A stretch of DNA of 46,548 nucleotides, taken from NCBI RefSeq assembly GCF_013285555.1, contig NZ_JAAXLT010000166.1, positions 1-46,548 on the forward strand. Direction: 5' to 3'. The number at the start of each line of letters is the position of its first letter. Position 1 is the first letter of the stretch. A program made the position numbers and the translations under genes. Positions 16,240-26,293 of the stretch are shown one piece after another. Source of the DNA: Candidatus Cyanaurora vandensis (lineage in GTDB: Bacteria > Cyanobacteriota > Cyanobacteriia > Gloeobacterales > Anthocerotibacteraceae). The notes under the pieces were generated by a model. It searched no databases. It was not told the DNA's origin and saw nothing but the letters and a program-made list of their open reading frames with translations.

Positions 16240-17712
16240 ATGTTTGAGTCGGCTGAACTGGGTCATAGCATTGATAAAGCGACGTTTGAGCAGGAGGTCC
16301 CCGGTTTGCGGGACGCGCTCATTGATGCTCAGTATGATTTGACCCAGACCAAGCAAGCGGCAGTGATCATCTTAGTAGGCGGGATGGACGGGACAGGCAA
16401 GAGTGAGACCGCCCATCTACTCAGTGAATGGATGGACCCACGTTATCTTCAGACATTAGCCCTCGGGGAGCCGACAGCGGTGGAGCGGCAACTCCCCGCC
16501 ATGGCGCGTTTCTGGCGAGCACTACCGGGCAAGGGGAAGATTAGCATCTTCTTTAATTCTTGGGCGACGGACCCGGTTTGGCAGCGAGTAGCAGGGGACC
16601 TCAAACCGGGGCGGTTTCAGCAATACCTCCAAGACACGGTGCGGTTTGAGAAAATGCTCCGCGATGAGGGCGTGTTACTGGTTAAATTTTGGTTCCATTT
16701 ACCAAAAAAACGGCAAAAAGAACGGCTGGAATCTCTCCAAAAAGACCCCCGCACCCGTTGGCGGATCACCGACCAGGAATGGGACCATTACCACCATTAC
16801 GACAAGTTCTGTCAGATAGCGGAACAGATGTTGCGCGAAACTAGCACGGCTGAGGCTCCCTGGATGATTGTGGAGGGGACAGACCACCGCTTCCGGGAAC
16901 TGACCGTAGGCCGAGTTTTACTAGAAAACCTCCGTAAACTTGCGCCTGCACCCGCCCCGGCTCTAAAAACGCCGCCGCTCTTACCCGCCATGGACCAGCG
17001 CACTGTACTGACAACCCTAGACTTGATGCAGAAGATTGCCAAGGACGATTACGAGAGCCAGCTAGAACAACAGCAAGGCCGCTTCAATCAACTCACCCGT
17101 AAATCAGCTTTTAAAAATCACGCTCTGGTCGTTGTGTTTGAAGGGTTTGATGCGGCGGGGAAGGGCGGGAGTATCCGCCGGGTTAGTCAGGCCTTGGATG
17201 CCCGTCAATACCAGATTATTCCTGTCAGTGCGCCCACCGAAGAGGAACTCGCCCAGCCTTACCTCTGGCGGTTTTGGCGACATTTGCCGCTGCGGGAACG
17301 GATCGTAATTTTTGACCGCTCCTGGTATGGACGGGTCCTCGTGGAACGGGTCGAGGGTCTATGCACGGAAGCGGATTGGTTACGAGCCTACAGCGAGATT
17401 AATGACTTTGAACAGCAGCTAGTCGAGTCAGAAATAATTCTGGTCAAATTCTGGCTCAGCCTTAGTAAGGAAGAGCAACTTAAGCGTTTCCAAGCCCGAG
17501 AAAGCGACCGTTTTAAGCGGTTCAAGCTGACGGAGGACGATTGGCGCAACCGCGCGAAGTGGGACCTCTATGGGCAGGCAGTTTGTGACATGGTAGACCG
17601 GACCAGTACCGATCTCGCCCCCTGGACGCTCATCGCTGCCGAAGACAAATATTTCGCCCGTATCCAGATCCTCAACACCCTTTGTGAAAAGATAGAGGCC
17701 GCGCTGTCCTAA
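16240..17712 (+). CDS. pap: Polyphosphate:AMP phosphotransferase (two-domain PPK2)
   Basis: Uses polyphosphate to convert AMP to ADP (class II PPK2). The 490-residue protein has two fused PPK2 domains: the first with GGMDGTGKS (residues 47-55), the second with EGFDAAGKGGS near 302, followed by DRSWYGRVLVERVEG near 360. The equivalent segment of the first domain is FFNSWATDPVWQR, so its lid is degenerate and the second domain is likely the catalytic one. Length matches known PAP proteins (~495 aa). No strong ribosome site is seen before ATG 16240. The upstream CHAD protein may also bind polyphosphate. Confidence 0.92.
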   Translation: MFESAELGHSIDKATFEQEVPGLRDALIDAQYDLTQTKQAAVIILVGGMDGTGKSETAHLLSEWMDPRYLQTLALGEPTAVERQLPAMARFWRALPGKGKISIFFNSWATDPVWQRVAGDLKPGRFQQYLQDTVRFEKMLRDEGVLLVKFWFHLPKKRQKERLESLQKDPRTRWRITDQEWDHYHHYDKFCQIAEQMLRETSTAEAPWMIVEGTDHRFRELTVGRVLLENLRKLAPAPAPALKTPPLLPAMDQRTVLTTLDLMQKIAKDDYESQLEQQQGRFNQLTRKSAFKNHALVVVFEGFDAAGKGGSIRRVSQALDARQYQIIPVSAPTEEELAQPYLWRFWRHLPLRERIVIFDRSWYGRVLVERVEGLCTEADWLRAYSEINDFEQQLVESEIILVKFWLSLSKEEQLKRFQARESDRFKRFKLTEDDWRNRAKWDLYGQAVCDMVDRTSTDLAPWTLIAAEDKYFARIQILNTLCEKIEAALS

Positions 17713-17764
17713 AACAGAAGGCTACACTTGCTTCCCTGCTTGCGGGCTAGGGGTAGAGGGCGGC

Positions 17765-18958
17765 TTAGGCAAAGTCCACTGGGTTCTGGTCGCGGCGGTG
17801 TTGAGTGGGGATGGGGGGACCTTGACCGTCGCCTGCCAAACTAGCAATTTCTTCTAAGGAAGTCCGTAACCGTTTGGCAGCGTAAATAGACATATCCCGT
17901 GGCACATTGATCCGGTCGCGTACATACCTAAGGGCATGGTCGGACCCGGCTGGTGGCACACAGGTCACGTCGGTCATCAGGTGAGTCAGGGCACAGCGCA
18001 GGGCTTCATCAAACAATGGGTCGGCGGCGGGGTTGACGCGCACAAGGTTAGCGCGGTGCTTGAGGACACGGGAGAGGGCTTCAGCGCGAGCAGTGACAGG
18101 TTCGGGGTAGGTCGCATCGGGTAGCCCGAGCCAGGGTCCGTGGTCTACCCGGGTCTTATTACGGCGCATCTGGGGCTCACCGTTTTCCCAGCAACCGCCC
18201 ATTTGGGGCGGCAGGTCATGGACATGGGTGTGGAAGTCACTCTGGGTACCGCAGTAGGTCGGTCGGCTTTCCATGGCATCGAACCAAGCCGCGAAGCTAG
18301 GATTTTCCCGGAGCGCGTAGCCTTTGTAGTAGTAAAGACTGGCGTGCATCCGTTCAACATAGGGCGTAAAAATTACATCAGCCGTACCGAACTCGGCAAG
18401 GAAATAGGGACCCGGTGTACTAGCTAGGGCGGCTTCAACCATCGTTACGACGGTGGTAAATTGGTCGTGGTTATGCTGCTCTCGCTGGGGTGAAGCGGGA
18501 TAACAAAGCCACTGGCACCAAGCTCTGAATAGCATCCGCTCCAACCGCCTGAGCGGGAGCATAGTAGGGTCTTTCATGCCCGCACCCAAGGGACCAAAAA
18601 CCTGTTCCAGGGCAATCAAAATGTCATCACTTTCGGTGAGGATGCGCCCGTCTAGCTCGACAGCGGGCAGCATTCCCGATGGAACTTTGCGCTTATACCA
18701 ATTTTCTTTTTCGCCGTAGCAAAACATGGTCACTTTTTCGATGCGGTAAGGAATTTGTTTTTCCTCCAACCACAGCCAGATTTTTTGACAATAGGGACAC
18801 CAAGCATGGTTGTCGCGGTATAAGGTCACGCGCACAGCGGACTCAGGCAGACCAAATAGGCGCAAACGGGCTTGGGCATTGGTGGGGCCATGGACGGTAT
18901 CTATCGAAAAGTCGGTGAGGGCGGCTAGTTCTGCCCAAGTCAGCGGCATGGTGGTCAT
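17765..18958 (-). CDS. Glutathione S-transferase-like protein with CPYC motif (cyanobacterial long type)
   Basis: About 397 residues. A thioredoxin-fold domain with [29 protein letters not shown] and [11 protein letters not shown] (glutathione-binding cis-Pro and ESD motifs) is followed by a helical GST C-terminal domain and an extra C-terminal region of about 120 residues (from [17 protein letters not shown] onward). The CPYC dithiol suggests glutaredoxin-like or dehydroascorbate-reductase-like chemistry rather than simple conjugation. The frame is open further upstream, but ATG 18958 ([11 protein letters not shown]) gives the expected N-terminus. Substrate unknown. It is convergent with pap. 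Confidence 0.8.
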   Translation of the reverse strand: MTTMPLTWAELAALTDFSIDTVHGPTNAQARLRLFGLPESAVRVTLYRDNHAWCPYCQKIWLWLEEKQIPYRIEKVTMFCYGEKENWYKRKVPSGMLPAVELDGRILTESDDILIALEQVFGPLGAGMKDPTMLPLRRLERMLFRAWCQWLCYPASPQREQHNHDQFTTVVTMVEAALASTPGPYFLAEFGTADVIFTPYVERMHASLYYYKGYALRENPSFAAWFDAMESRPTYCGTQSDFHTHVHDLPPQMGGCWENGEPQMRRNKTRVDHGPWLGLPDATYPEPVTARAEALSRVLKHRANLVRVNPAADPLFDEALRCALTHLMTDVTCVPPAGSDHALRYVRDRINVPRDMSIYAAKRLRTSLEEIASLAGDGQGPPIPTQHRRDQNPVDFA

Positions 18959-19127
18959 GATTGAATCCAAGTTGGGGTACCCAGCATCTAGGGGTAATCG
19001 TCCTCGATTGTACAGGCAGAAGCTCTGACGCTCGGAAGGGGCGGGGTACGATGACCCTTTAAACAGATTAGGTTGAAAAGATGGCACAGACGCGGGTCTA
19101 AAACTAGCTCTCGGTAAAGATAGAGGA

Positions 19128-20111
19128 TTAAGGAGCTTTGAACGCTGTGTAGGTGCCGCCTAGCCCCTCAACAATGATTTGAGTATTCGCCGCCATCGCC
19201 TTGAGGTAGGTGTCGCCTTGGCTGCCCTCAATGCCCAGGGAATCAGAATAGAGTGACCCGCCAATTTTCACGCCAGACTCGCGGGCTAGGGCGGTTACAA
19301 GTTTGGGTGAGGTGGAAGTCTCGGTGAAGATAGCGGGTATCCCGGCTTTTTTGACTTTCTCGACGAGGGTGGTGATTTTTTTGACGCTGGGTTCTTCTTC
19401 CGTTGAGAGTCCCAAAATGGAACCCAGGATGGGCAAGTCGGCGTAAATCCCGTAGTACTGGAAGGCATCGTGGGAGGTAACGAGTAACCGCCGTTCCTCT
19501 GGGATTGTCACGATCTGGGTTTTAATCCAGGCTCCCATGGCACGAATCTGGGCGCGATAACGTTCAGCATTAGCGGCGAACTGTGCTTTAGATTCAGGGA
19601 ATTGTTTGCTTAAGGACTGCTCGATGGTATCCACGTAAAGGACAGCGTTATCCGGTGAACCCCAGCAGTGCGGGTCAGCGGTGAACAGGCTACTGCGTTC
19701 GATGGGTTTGAGTGGTTTGACATTGCCCGCCTCTGCCACGGTTACTTTGGGAGCAGGGTTCGCTGTGGCCTCAATGACTTTGATGAGTTTGGGTTCCAGG
19801 TATAGACCGTTGCTAAAAACTAGGTCAGCCCCCGAGATTACCCGCGAGTCACCAGGGGTAGATTCGTAAACGTGGGGGTCCACTCCCGGTCTAAGAACAC
19901 TGAAGACTACGAAATCTTCACCCGCCACCACCCGGACCATATCGGCAAGGATCGTAGTGGTGGCGACGATCTTGGGCTTCTTACTCTGCAAAAAAGCTTG
20001 GGCCACCGGGTCCAACCCCGCTTCCTTCACCGTCCGATCCGGCGGCGTATCACCGCCACAGGCACTCAAAAAGAAGAGGCAGACCAAGGAGGAGAAGGAA
20101 CGTCTGAACAT
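19128..20111 (-). CDS. Zn/Mn ABC transporter substrate-binding lipoprotein (ZnuA/TroA family)
   Basis: A cluster A-I metal-binding protein. The lipobox LSAC with Cys18 follows a short positively charged hydrophobic leader, so it should be lipid-anchored. Ligand positions typical of the family are visible: DPHVYES, DPHCWGS, FTETS and the aspartate in YSDSLG. The H-H-E-D set is the Mn/Zn type. It has no adjacent ATPase or permease of its own and is divergent from a second binding protein that does. It may feed the same permease or another one elsewhere. Start ATG 20111 is well placed. Confidence 0.9.
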   Translation of the reverse strand: MFRRSFSSLVCLFFLSACGGDTPPDRTVKEAGLDPVAQAFLQSKKPKIVATTTILADMVRVVAGEDFVVFSVLRPGVDPHVYESTPGDSRVISGADLVFSNGLYLEPKLIKVIEATANPAPKVTVAEAGNVKPLKPIERSSLFTADPHCWGSPDNAVLYVDTIEQSLSKQFPESKAQFAANAERYRAQIRAMGAWIKTQIVTIPEERRLLVTSHDAFQYYGIYADLPILGSILGLSTEEEPSVKKITTLVEKVKKAGIPAIFTETSTSPKLVTALARESGVKIGGSLYSDSLGIEGSQGDTYLKAMAANTQIIVEGLGGTYTAFKAP

Positions 20112-20157
20112 CAGTGAGGACCTAGCAATACATTCTTGATTCTAAGGTGAATCCTAG

Positions 20158-20202
20158 GATTATGAAAATCTCGTCCCACTTTTTCTAATTCTTTTCATTA
20201 TC
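20158..20202. promoter_or_regulatory. Candidate Fur/Mur/Zur operator between divergent metal-binding protein genes
   Basis: In the 139-bp AT-rich divergent region, GATTATGAAAATC (20158-20170) faces CTTTTCATTATC (20191-20202), whose complement is GATAATGAAAAG. The two elements form an imperfect inverted pair, each resembling a Fur-family half-site (GATAAT/ATTATC). Metal-responsive repression of both genes is expected on general grounds. Which regulator acts cannot be told from sequence. Confidence 0.45.
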
Positions 20203-20250
20203 TTTTCACAAAGCTGATACTATGTAGAAGTGTAAAGAAAGGACCCGTTC

Positions 20251-21153
20251 ATGTTTAAACGTGTTGTTGCCTTGGCTCTAGTAGCGGCTTTGGGCATCCC
20301 GGTTGAGGCCCAAACCAAAAAAATTGTCGTTACCACATTTTCCGTCATTGCCGATATGGTCAGTAACGTGGCGGGCGATGCGGCGACTGTTCAGTCCATT
20401 ACCAAGGTCGGGGCCGAGATCCACGGCTACGAGCCGACCCCAAGCGATGTGGTCAAGGTCCAAAAAGCTGATCTAGTCCTCGACAATGGCTTGAACTTGG
20501 AGCGGTGGTTTGAAGATTTCTATGGCAACCTCAAGAGCGTACCGCGCTTCAAACTGACCGAGGGGATCAAGCCGATGGCAATTAAAGAGGGACCCTACCA
20601 GGACAAACCCAACCCCCACGCCTGGATGTCCCTACCCAATGCCCTGATCTATGTCGAGAATAGCCGTAAAGCCTTGGTCAAGATTGACCCCGCTAACCAA
20701 ACCACCTATAACACCAACGCCAAAGCCTATAGTGCCAAAATAAAAGCGTTAGACACCGACATCCGCAAATCTCTCGCTACCATTCCCCCTACCAAACGGT
20801 ATCTCGTCAGTTGTGAGGGGGCCTTCTCCTACCTCACCCGCGACTACAAGCTCAATGAGGTCTACCTGTGGGCCATCAACGCCGACCAACAGGGCACCCC
20901 TAAACAGGTCCGCAAAGTAATTGATACCGTCCGTGCTAACCAGATTCCGGCGGTCTTCTGTGAGAGTACGGTCAATGACAAGGCCCAGCGGCAGGTGGCC
21001 CAGGAGACCGGGGCCAAGTTTGGGGGAACATTTTATGTGGATTCGGTCTCGTTGCCCGATGGTCCGGTCCCCAACTACCTCAGTATGTTGCGCTATGATG
21101 CCAGACTGATGCTCCAGGGGCTCGGGGGCACCCTGTACGGCTCCCTGAAATGA
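20251..21153 (+). CDS. mntC: Manganese/zinc ABC transporter periplasmic binding protein
   Basis: Binding protein of a cluster A-I importer (SitA/MntC/TroA-like). A Sec signal is visible ([15 protein letters not shown], cleavage near VEAQ); there is no lipobox cysteine, unlike the divergent paralogue. Ligand motifs are EIHGYEPT (His58), NPHAWMS, CESTVN and [10 protein letters not shown]. The start ATG 20251 is preceded by AAAGGA. The ATPase gene follows 17 bp later and the permease after that, so this is a three-gene import operon. Mn(II) is the more likely substrate by resemblance to Sit/Mnt systems, but zinc or iron cannot be excluded. Confidence 0.85.
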   Translation: MFKRVVALALVAALGIPVEAQTKKIVVTTFSVIADMVSNVAGDAATVQSITKVGAEIHGYEPTPSDVVKVQKADLVLDNGLNLERWFEDFYGNLKSVPRFKLTEGIKPMAIKEGPYQDKPNPHAWMSLPNALIYVENSRKALVKIDPANQTTYNTNAKAYSAKIKALDTDIRKSLATIPPTKRYLVSCEGAFSYLTRDYKLNEVYLWAINADQQGTPKQVRKVIDTVRANQIPAVFCESTVNDKAQRQVAQETGAKFGGTFYVDSVSLPDGPVPNYLSMLRYDARLMLQGLGGTLYGSLK

Positions 21154-21170
21154 TCCCCGACGGAGGCTCC

Positions 21171-21938
21171 ATGCGTGAGGTCAGTATCCAAGTCCAGGGC
21201 GTGACCGTGAGTTACAGCGGAAATATTGCCCTCAACAACGCCAACCTAGAGTTGCAGAGTGGTTCAATCAGTGGGCTGGTCGGTCCCAATGGCGCGGGGA
21301 AATCCACCCTCTTCAAGTCCATCATGGGCCTATTGACCCCGGCCCAGGCGCGCGTCATCATCAACGGCAAACCGATCCAAGCTGCCCAAAAAGCCAACCT
21401 CATCGCCTATGTCCCCCAGTCCGAGGAAGTGGACTGGAGCTTCCCGGTCAGTGTCTGGGATGTAGTAATGATGGGGCGTTATGGCTACATGAATATCCTG
21501 CGTATCCCCAGTGCCCAGGACCGCAAAGAGGCCCAAAAAGCCCTAGACCTTGTACAGATGGCTGAATTTCGGGAGCGTCAGATTGGAGAGCTCTCCGGGG
21601 GCCAAAAAAAACGGGCTTTCCTCGCTCGCGCTCTGGCTCAACAGGGGACCGTGATGCTCTTGGATGAACCGTTCACGGGAGTGGATACCAAGACCGAGAA
21701 GACCATTATTGACCTCCTTCTGCAACTCAAACAGTCAGGGCATACCATCCTTATCTCGACCCATGACCTGGGTTCCGTCAGTAGTTTTTGTGACCAAGTA
21801 ATTCTGGTCAACCGGACCATCCTCGCCTACGGTCCCACGGCAGAAGTCTTCACCGAGGAGAATTTAACCAAGACCTTCGGCGGGATGCTCCGTAACCTGA
21901 CCTTTAGTCCGCCGATCCAACCCCAACCACGCAACTGA
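21171..21938 (+). CDS. mntA: Manganese/zinc ABC transporter ATP-binding protein
   Basis: The ATPase of the importer: Walker [11 protein letters not shown]-loop [12 protein letters not shown], signature [15 protein letters not shown], Walker [13 protein letters not shown] and switch histidine STHDLGS. The [15 protein letters not shown] segment is typical of SitB/MntA-type subunits. The upstream ATG at 21150 overlaps the mntC stop region, but the ATG at 21171 has CGGAGG four bases upstream, so I chose it. The gene is cotranscribed with mntC and mntB (7-bp gap). Confidence 0.9.
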   Translation: MREVSIQVQGVTVSYSGNIALNNANLELQSGSISGLVGPNGAGKSTLFKSIMGLLTPAQARVIINGKPIQAAQKANLIAYVPQSEEVDWSFPVSVWDVVMMGRYGYMNILRIPSAQDRKEAQKALDLVQMAEFRERQIGELSGGQKKRAFLARALAQQGTVMLLDEPFTGVDTKTEKTIIDLLLQLKQSGHTILISTHDLGSVSSFCDQVILVNRTILAYGPTAEVFTEENLTKTFGGMLRNLTFSPPIQPQPRN

Positions 21939-21945
21939 GGTAGCT

Positions 21946-22836
21946 ATGGAAGCAATCTGGCTCTGGTTCGCTGAGCCCCTCCAGTATGAATTTATTCGCA
22001 AGGCAATTCTGGTGAGTGCCATCGTCGGGGTGGTCTGTTCAGCCCTCTCCTGTTACATCACCCTCAAGGGTTGGTCCTTGATGGGGGATGCAGTCTCCCA
22101 CTCGGTCCTGCCGGGGGTCGTCCTTTCCTATATCGTCAATGCGCCCTTCTCGATTGGGGCGTTTATCTTTGGTCTCGGTTCAGCAATTGGGATTGGGTTT
22201 GTCAAGTCCCAGACCCGGATTAAAGAAGATGCTTCGATGGGAATTGTTTTTACAGGCTGTTTTGCCCTGGGACTGGTTCTTATCTCCAAGACGCCCAGCA
22301 ATATTGACCTCCAGCACATTTTGTTTGGTAACGTCTTGGGGATATCGAATGAAGATATGCTCCAGACCTTTATCATCAGTGGGATTACCCTGGTGACCAT
22401 CATCGTCCTGCGTAAAGATTTGTTGTTATTTTGTTTTGACCCGACCCACGCCCGCTCCATTGGTCTCAACACCCAATTTCTGAACTATATGCTCTTGGCG
22501 TTGCTGTCTTTGACCATCGTTGCGGCCCAACAGACCGCCGGGATTACGCTGGTGGTGGCGATGTTGATTACCCCAGGGGCCACGGCCTATCTGTTGACCG
22601 ACCGTTTTGATTGGATGCTCGGCATTGCAGTTGGGATTGGGGTTTTTTCGAGTGTGATCGGGACCTACTTGAGCTATCACTTTGACGGTTCCACGGGCGG
22701 CTCGATTGTGCTACTGATGACGTTATTTTTTATTGTGACGATGGTTTTCGCACCTAAGCACGGATTACTGCGGCGGGCTCTACGTCTACAACAAGCCAAG
22801 AAACCCGTCCCCGGAGTGGTTCAGAGCATCTCTTGA
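21946..22836 (+). CDS. mntB: Manganese/zinc ABC transporter permease
   Basis: An ABC-3 family integral membrane permease of 296 aa with eight or nine hydrophobic segments. The early block [21 protein letters not shown] is characteristic, and [22 protein letters not shown] is the later conserved stretch. TGAGG lies just upstream of ATG 21946. Its 3' end overlaps the 3' end of purE on the other strand by 16 bp, leaving no room for a terminator between them. Confidence 0.9.
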   Translation: MEAIWLWFAEPLQYEFIRKAILVSAIVGVVCSALSCYITLKGWSLMGDAVSHSVLPGVVLSYIVNAPFSIGAFIFGLGSAIGIGFVKSQTRIKEDASMGIVFTGCFALGLVLISKTPSNIDLQHILFGNVLGISNEDMLQTFIISGITLVTIIVLRKDLLLFCFDPTHARSIGLNTQFLNYMLLALLSLTIVAAQQTAGITLVVAMLITPGATAYLLTDRFDWMLGIAVGIGVFSSVIGTYLSYHFDGSTGGSIVLLMTLFFIVTMVFAPKHGLLRRALRLQQAKKPVPGVVQSIS

Positions 22837-23339
22837 AGGTACTGCTCAGCCCCGAGCCGTTGGAGTCGTTCCTGTTTGGCCTCGACCTCAGCGGCGAGAC
22901 GGGCTTGATAGCTGAGCATCTTGGCTTGTAACTCGGGGTCGTGGGTCGCCAAGATCCGCACCGCCAATAAGCCCGCATTCTTGGCCTGTCCAATCGCCAC
23001 TGTGGCCACCGGAATCCCTCCCGGCATCTGGACAATTGAGTAGAGGGAATCCAACCCACCGAGATGAGCCGTCGGCACAGGCACGCCAATCACGGGCAAA
23101 GGCGACAGTGAAGCCACCATTCCCGGCAGGTGCGCCGCCCCCCCCGCCCCAGCAATAATCACCCGTATACCACGCCCGTGGGCTAGCTGAGCAAAATTGA
23201 CCATGAAGAGCGGAGTCCGGTGGGCGGAGACGATCTGACATTCATAGGGGACTGTGAATTCCTGTAATACCGCTAAAGCCGCCTTCATCACGGGTAAATC
23301 CGAATCACTACCCATAATCACACTCACCACTGGATTCAT
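22821..23339 (-). CDS. purE: N5-carboxyaminoimidazole ribonucleotide mutase
   Basis: Class I PurE, converting N5-CAIR to CAIR in purine synthesis. Key motifs are [12 protein letters not shown] near the N-terminus and the catalytic His in [19 protein letters not shown] and PVIGVP follow. The start at 23339 ([14 protein letters not shown]) overlaps the purK stop as ATGA, with AGGGTCAGGG upstream; the frame extends five residues further upstream, which I judge non-native. purK-purE coupling is expected because the enzymes act consecutively. Confidence 0.95.
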   Translation of the reverse strand: MNPVVSVIMGSDSDLPVMKAALAVLQEFTVPYECQIVSAHRTPLFMVNFAQLAHGRGIRVIIAGAGGAAHLPGMVASLSPLPVIGVPVPTAHLGGLDSLYSIVQMPGGIPVATVAIGQAKNAGLLAVRILATHDPELQAKMLSYQARLAAEVEAKQERLQRLGAEQYLQEML

Positions 23340-24421
23340 CCCTGACCCTCCCAACGTTTACGGGCCAGCCTCGCCCGGTCCCATGCCTCCGCAACTGTAT
23401 CTGCCAAGACCGTCAAATGGCCCAACTTACGTCCCAGACGGGGAGCCTTCCCGTACCAGTGAAAGTGCACATCCCCTAGATCCAGCGGTGCCCACAACTT
23501 AAACTCCCGCTCAGTTCCCAACAGGTTGACCATCGCCGCAGCGGACCGCACCAAATCCGTATCTCCCAAAGGCCAACCTAGAACCGCCCGCAGGTGTTGT
23601 TCAAACTGGTCCGTCTGGCAGCCCTCCAGGGTGTAATGCCCGGAGTTATGGGGCCGGGGGGCGAGTTCGTTGACCCACAACTTATCACCGGCAGTTAAAA
23701 ATAGCTCAACCCCAACAACCCCGACAGCCTGAATGGTCTCCACGGCCCACAGCGCGAGTTTCTGGGCTTGGGTGGCGACAAGGGCAGAGACTCGGGCCGG
23801 GACTAGCACGGTATCACAGACTCCGTTCACCTGTTGGGTTTCGACCACGGGATAGACGGCCACTTCGCCCTTGGGGGTGCGGGCAACCATGACCGCGAGT
23901 TCCCGTTCAAAAGGAACCCGCGCTTCCACCATCCAGTCTGGAGACCAAGGGGGCAGGGTTTCCCCCAGGGTCCAAAACTGAGTACCCCGTCCGTCATAAC
24001 TCTGGCGACGGGCCTTGAGGACGACCTGGGGACCGTGTTCACAGGCAAAAACCTCGACGCCAGCCCAATCACTCGGGGCCGCAAACTCTGGTACAGGCAA
24101 ACCCGCTTGGGCTAAGTGGTTCCGTTGCTGATATTTGTCCTGGATGATTTCCAGCGTTGCTAGACTGGGCCAGACAGCGATGGGGTAACGGGTCTGGAGT
24201 AGAGCTAGAGCTTCGACATCTGCCCATTCATGCTCAAAGGTCAAGACATCGCATTGCTGGGCTAGGGTTTCTAAATTCTCAACGCAGTGGGGGACAACCT
24301 GGGCGGCGGGTTCATCCGCTTGGGCATACAAAATGAGGTCTAAGCCCAGACGATGTCCAGCCAGAGCCAGCATCCGCCCCAACTGTCCGCCCCCAACAAT
24401 CCCCACCCGTGGCCTATACAT
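23336..24421 (-). CDS. purK: N5-carboxyaminoimidazole ribonucleotide synthase
   Basis: An ATP-grasp enzyme of 361 aa converting AIR, ATP and bicarbonate to N5-CAIR. The N-terminal [16 protein letters not shown], then [13 protein letters not shown], the ATP-grasp [11 protein letters not shown] and the metal-binding [15 protein letters not shown] are all present. It is the first gene of the purK-purE pair, which converges on the metal transporter. The upstream tRNA-His lies 87 bp away on the opposite strand. Confidence 0.95.
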   Translation of the reverse strand: MYRPRVGIVGGGQLGRMLALAGHRLGLDLILYAQADEPAAQVVPHCVENLETLAQQCDVLTFEHEWADVEALALLQTRYPIAVWPSLATLEIIQDKYQQRNHLAQAGLPVPEFAAPSDWAGVEVFACEHGPQVVLKARRQSYDGRGTQFWTLGETLPPWSPDWMVEARVPFERELAVMVARTPKGEVAVYPVVETQQVNGVCDTVLVPARVSALVATQAQKLALWAVETIQAVGVVGVELFLTAGDKLWVNELAPRPHNSGHYTLEGCQTDQFEQHLRAVLGWPLGDTDLVRSAAAMVNLLGTEREFKLWAPLDLGDVHFHWYGKAPRLGRKLGHLTVLADTVAEAWDRARLARKRWEGQG

Positions 24422-24508
24422 CGCTCACCCTAGCTGTCCGCCCACCCATTCTGCCAAAGTATCGTCCCACTTCCCGAAAACCCACTATGCTAGATAAGGT
24501 GCAACCGT

Positions 24509-24582
24509 GGCGAGTGTGGTGAAGCGGTTAACACAGAGGATTGTGGTTCCTCCATTCGCGGGTTCAAACCCCGTCACTCGCC
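24509..24582 (+). tRNA. tRNA-His (anticodon GTG)
   Basis: A cloverleaf can be drawn by hand. The 8-bp acceptor GGCGAGTG/CACTCGCC includes the extra G-1:C73 pair diagnostic of tRNA-His. The anticodon stem GAGGA/TCCTC encloses loop TTGTGGT with anticodon GTG (24543-24545). The T arm is GCGGG-TTCAAAC-CCCGT. CCA is not encoded. It is transcribed away from purK. Confidence 0.96.
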
Positions 24583-24608
24583 CTCTCTCCCAGAGCCAGT
24601 TCCAGCCC

Positions 24609-24639
24609 CCAGAACATCCTCTATGTAGGAGTTCTGGGT
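24609..24639 (+). terminator. Hairpin downstream of tRNA-His
   Basis: CCCAGAAC (24609-24616) pairs with GTTCTGGG (24632-24639), extended inside by TCCT/AGGA with one bulged A. It lies 26 bp after the tRNA and probably ends its transcript. The T-tract is weak. Confidence 0.5.
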
Positions 24640-24782
24640 AAGATCCAGAAAAAAAGACGGCGCAACACCCCAGGATCAGAGGTTCTAGATAAACTCTACA
24701 AGCTCTACAGGCTTCAACCGGGGGCTCTCTTGCAGTACATCCCTGATGTTCAGGATTCACCTACAGCCGCCGGAGATCCTAA

Positions 24783-25064
24783 ATGACCACAGATGAACTA
24801 CTTCAATTGATCGCTGCCAATACCATCGCCACTGCTGAAAACACCAAAAGCATCACTGACCTTCGCGGGGCTGTCTCTGACCTTCGCGGGGCTGTCTCTG
24901 ATCTTCGCGCTGTAGTTTCCGATGTGCGGGAGATTCAGGCTGAACAGTCCCGTGAGTTTAATGATTTAGTTCAGGTTATGCGGCTCTCTCTAGTACGCAT
25001 GGAGCAGCTTTATACTCAGAATGCAGACTTACAACAGCGCGTATCTATACTAGAAAACGAGTAA
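24783..25064 (+). CDS. Small coiled-coil protein with heptad duplication
   Basis: A 93-residue, acidic, fully helical protein with no Cys. After MTTDELLQLIAANTIATAEN comes a run of seven-residue repeats (DLRGAVS, DLRGAVS, DLRAVVS, DVREIQA), each encoded by one 21-bp unit, and then a C-terminal coiled coil ending LQQRVSILENE. GGAG lies upstream of ATG 24783. This general type of short coiled-coil protein is common in cyanobacteria and has no assigned function. It sits between the tRNA and a transposase remnant. Confidence 0.7.
   Translation: MTTDELLQLIAANTIATAENTKSITDLRGAVSDLRGAVSDLRAVVSDVREIQAEQSREFNDLVQVMRLSLVRMEQLYTQNADLQQRVSILENE
24858..24920 (+). repeat. 21-bp tandem repeat inside the coiled-coil gene
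   Basis: Unit GACCTTCGCGGGGCTGTCTCT at 24858-24878 is repeated exactly at 24879-24899, then degenerately at 24900-24920 (GATCTTCGCGCTGTAGTTTCC). The reading frame is kept, so each unit adds one coiled-coil heptad. Copy number could vary between strains. Confidence 0.9.
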
Positions 25065-25067
25065 GGG

Positions 25068-25459
25068 GAGACGTAAAAGAGGGTATCGATTTTCACAAGG
25101 CTAGTAGAGTTATATTTATTAAGTCTCTGCAAAAGCAATATCCAAATACTAAACTAAAGCTGCTTTGGGCTGGAGCCAGTTATCATCGTTCAGAAGAGGT
25201 TAGGACATTTCTAGAGTTAGAAAATAAAGAGCTACCGCGAGAAGAATGGAAGGTAGAATGTATTCGATCTGCTACCTATGCCCCAGAGCAGAATCCGACA
25301 GAAGATATCTGGAACCATGGTAAACGCTTCATCGGGGAGTGTTGGCATCTATGCAAATCTTTTTCAGCGGTTAAGTTTATATTCGAGTGGAGACTAAAGC
25401 ATGAAGTCTTTGATTTTCCTAAGTTGCAAGAATACAAAAAAATGCTACGCTTTACGTGA
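25068..25459 (+). pseudogene. IS630-type transposase remnant (C-terminal part, catalytic Asp lost)
   Basis: The open frame has no start codon and reads KLLWAGASYHRSEEVRTFLE, then CIRSATYAPEQNPTEDIW, then ECWHLCKSFSAVKFIFE and FDFPKLQEYKKM. In related transposases the first block is WDGASYH, with the second catalytic Asp; here the codon is GCT (Ala), a one-base change from GAT. The E of the triad (NPTED) survives. The N-terminal two thirds of the gene are missing, so it is dead. It is a cousin of the remnant at 3441 (about two thirds similar at the C-terminus by eye), so two separate insertions have decayed in this window. Confidence 0.8.
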
Positions 25460-25496
25460 GTTTACTATATCGGGTAGATAACTGTAAGGAAAACCA

Positions 25497-26255
25497 ATGC
25501 TGGCTAAACGGTTGGTGGCCTGTCTGGATGTGCAGGCGGGGCGGGTGGTGAAAGGGGTGAACTTTGTCGGGTTGCGCGATGCGGGCGACCCAGTGGCCCT
25601 GGCGCGACTCTACAACGATGGCGGAGCCGACGAGTTGGTATTTCTAGATATTACTGCCACCCATGAGGAGCGCGGCATCCTTAGAGAAGTCGTCCAGCGC
25701 ACTGCTGAAGAACTTTTTATTCCCCTGACCGTAGGCGGGGGCATCCAAGACCTCCAGATGATCCAGGACCTCCTTAGGGCCGGGGCCGACAAGGTCAGCA
25801 TCAACTCAGCGGCAGTCCGTAATCCTGATTTCATCAGTGCAGCTAGCCGTGAGTTCGGGCAACAGTGCATTGTGGTCGCCATTGATGCCCGCCGCGAGGC
25901 CCAAGGGAACTGGGGCGTGTACGTGCGGGGGGGCCGGCAAGCTACGGGGTTAGATGCGGTGCAGTGGGCACAGGAAGTCCAGGCGCGGGGAGCGGGAGAG
26001 ATTTTGCTCACCAGTATGGACCGCGACGGGACCCAGGCGGGTTATGACCTACCCTTGACCCAGGCCGTTGCCCGCGCGGTCTCCGTCCCGGTGGTGGCCT
26101 CCGGGGGAGCCGGGAACCTCGCCCATATCCGTGAAGTCTTGACTGAGGGAGACTGTGCTGCCGCGCTTTTGGCCTCTTTATTACACTATGGACAGTTGAC
26201 CCTCGGTGAAATCAAGGCTGACCTCCAAGCCCACGGGGTCTGCATCCGTAGTTGA
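25497..26255 (+). CDS. hisF: Imidazole glycerol phosphate synthase cyclase subunit
   Basis: A (beta/alpha)8 enzyme that makes imidazole glycerol phosphate and AICAR from PRFAR, using ammonia from HisH. Catalytic Asp residues lie in the [13 protein letters not shown] and VVAIDARRE blocks. [21 protein letters not shown] and [12 protein letters not shown] are the phosphate-binding strands. ATG 25497 is preceded by TAAGGAAAA. hisH is not in the window. 252 aa is standard. Confidence 0.97.
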   Translation: MLAKRLVACLDVQAGRVVKGVNFVGLRDAGDPVALARLYNDGGADELVFLDITATHEERGILREVVQRTAEELFIPLTVGGGIQDLQMIQDLLRAGADKVSINSAAVRNPDFISAASREFGQQCIVVAIDARREAQGNWGVYVRGGRQATGLDAVQWAQEVQARGAGEILLTSMDRDGTQAGYDLPLTQAVARAVSVPVVASGGAGNLAHIREVLTEGDCAAALLASLLHYGQLTLGEIKADLQAHGVCIRS

Positions 26256-26293
26256 GGCTTGCCCTGTTGGGTCCCTTCTGTCACTATGGGCTC

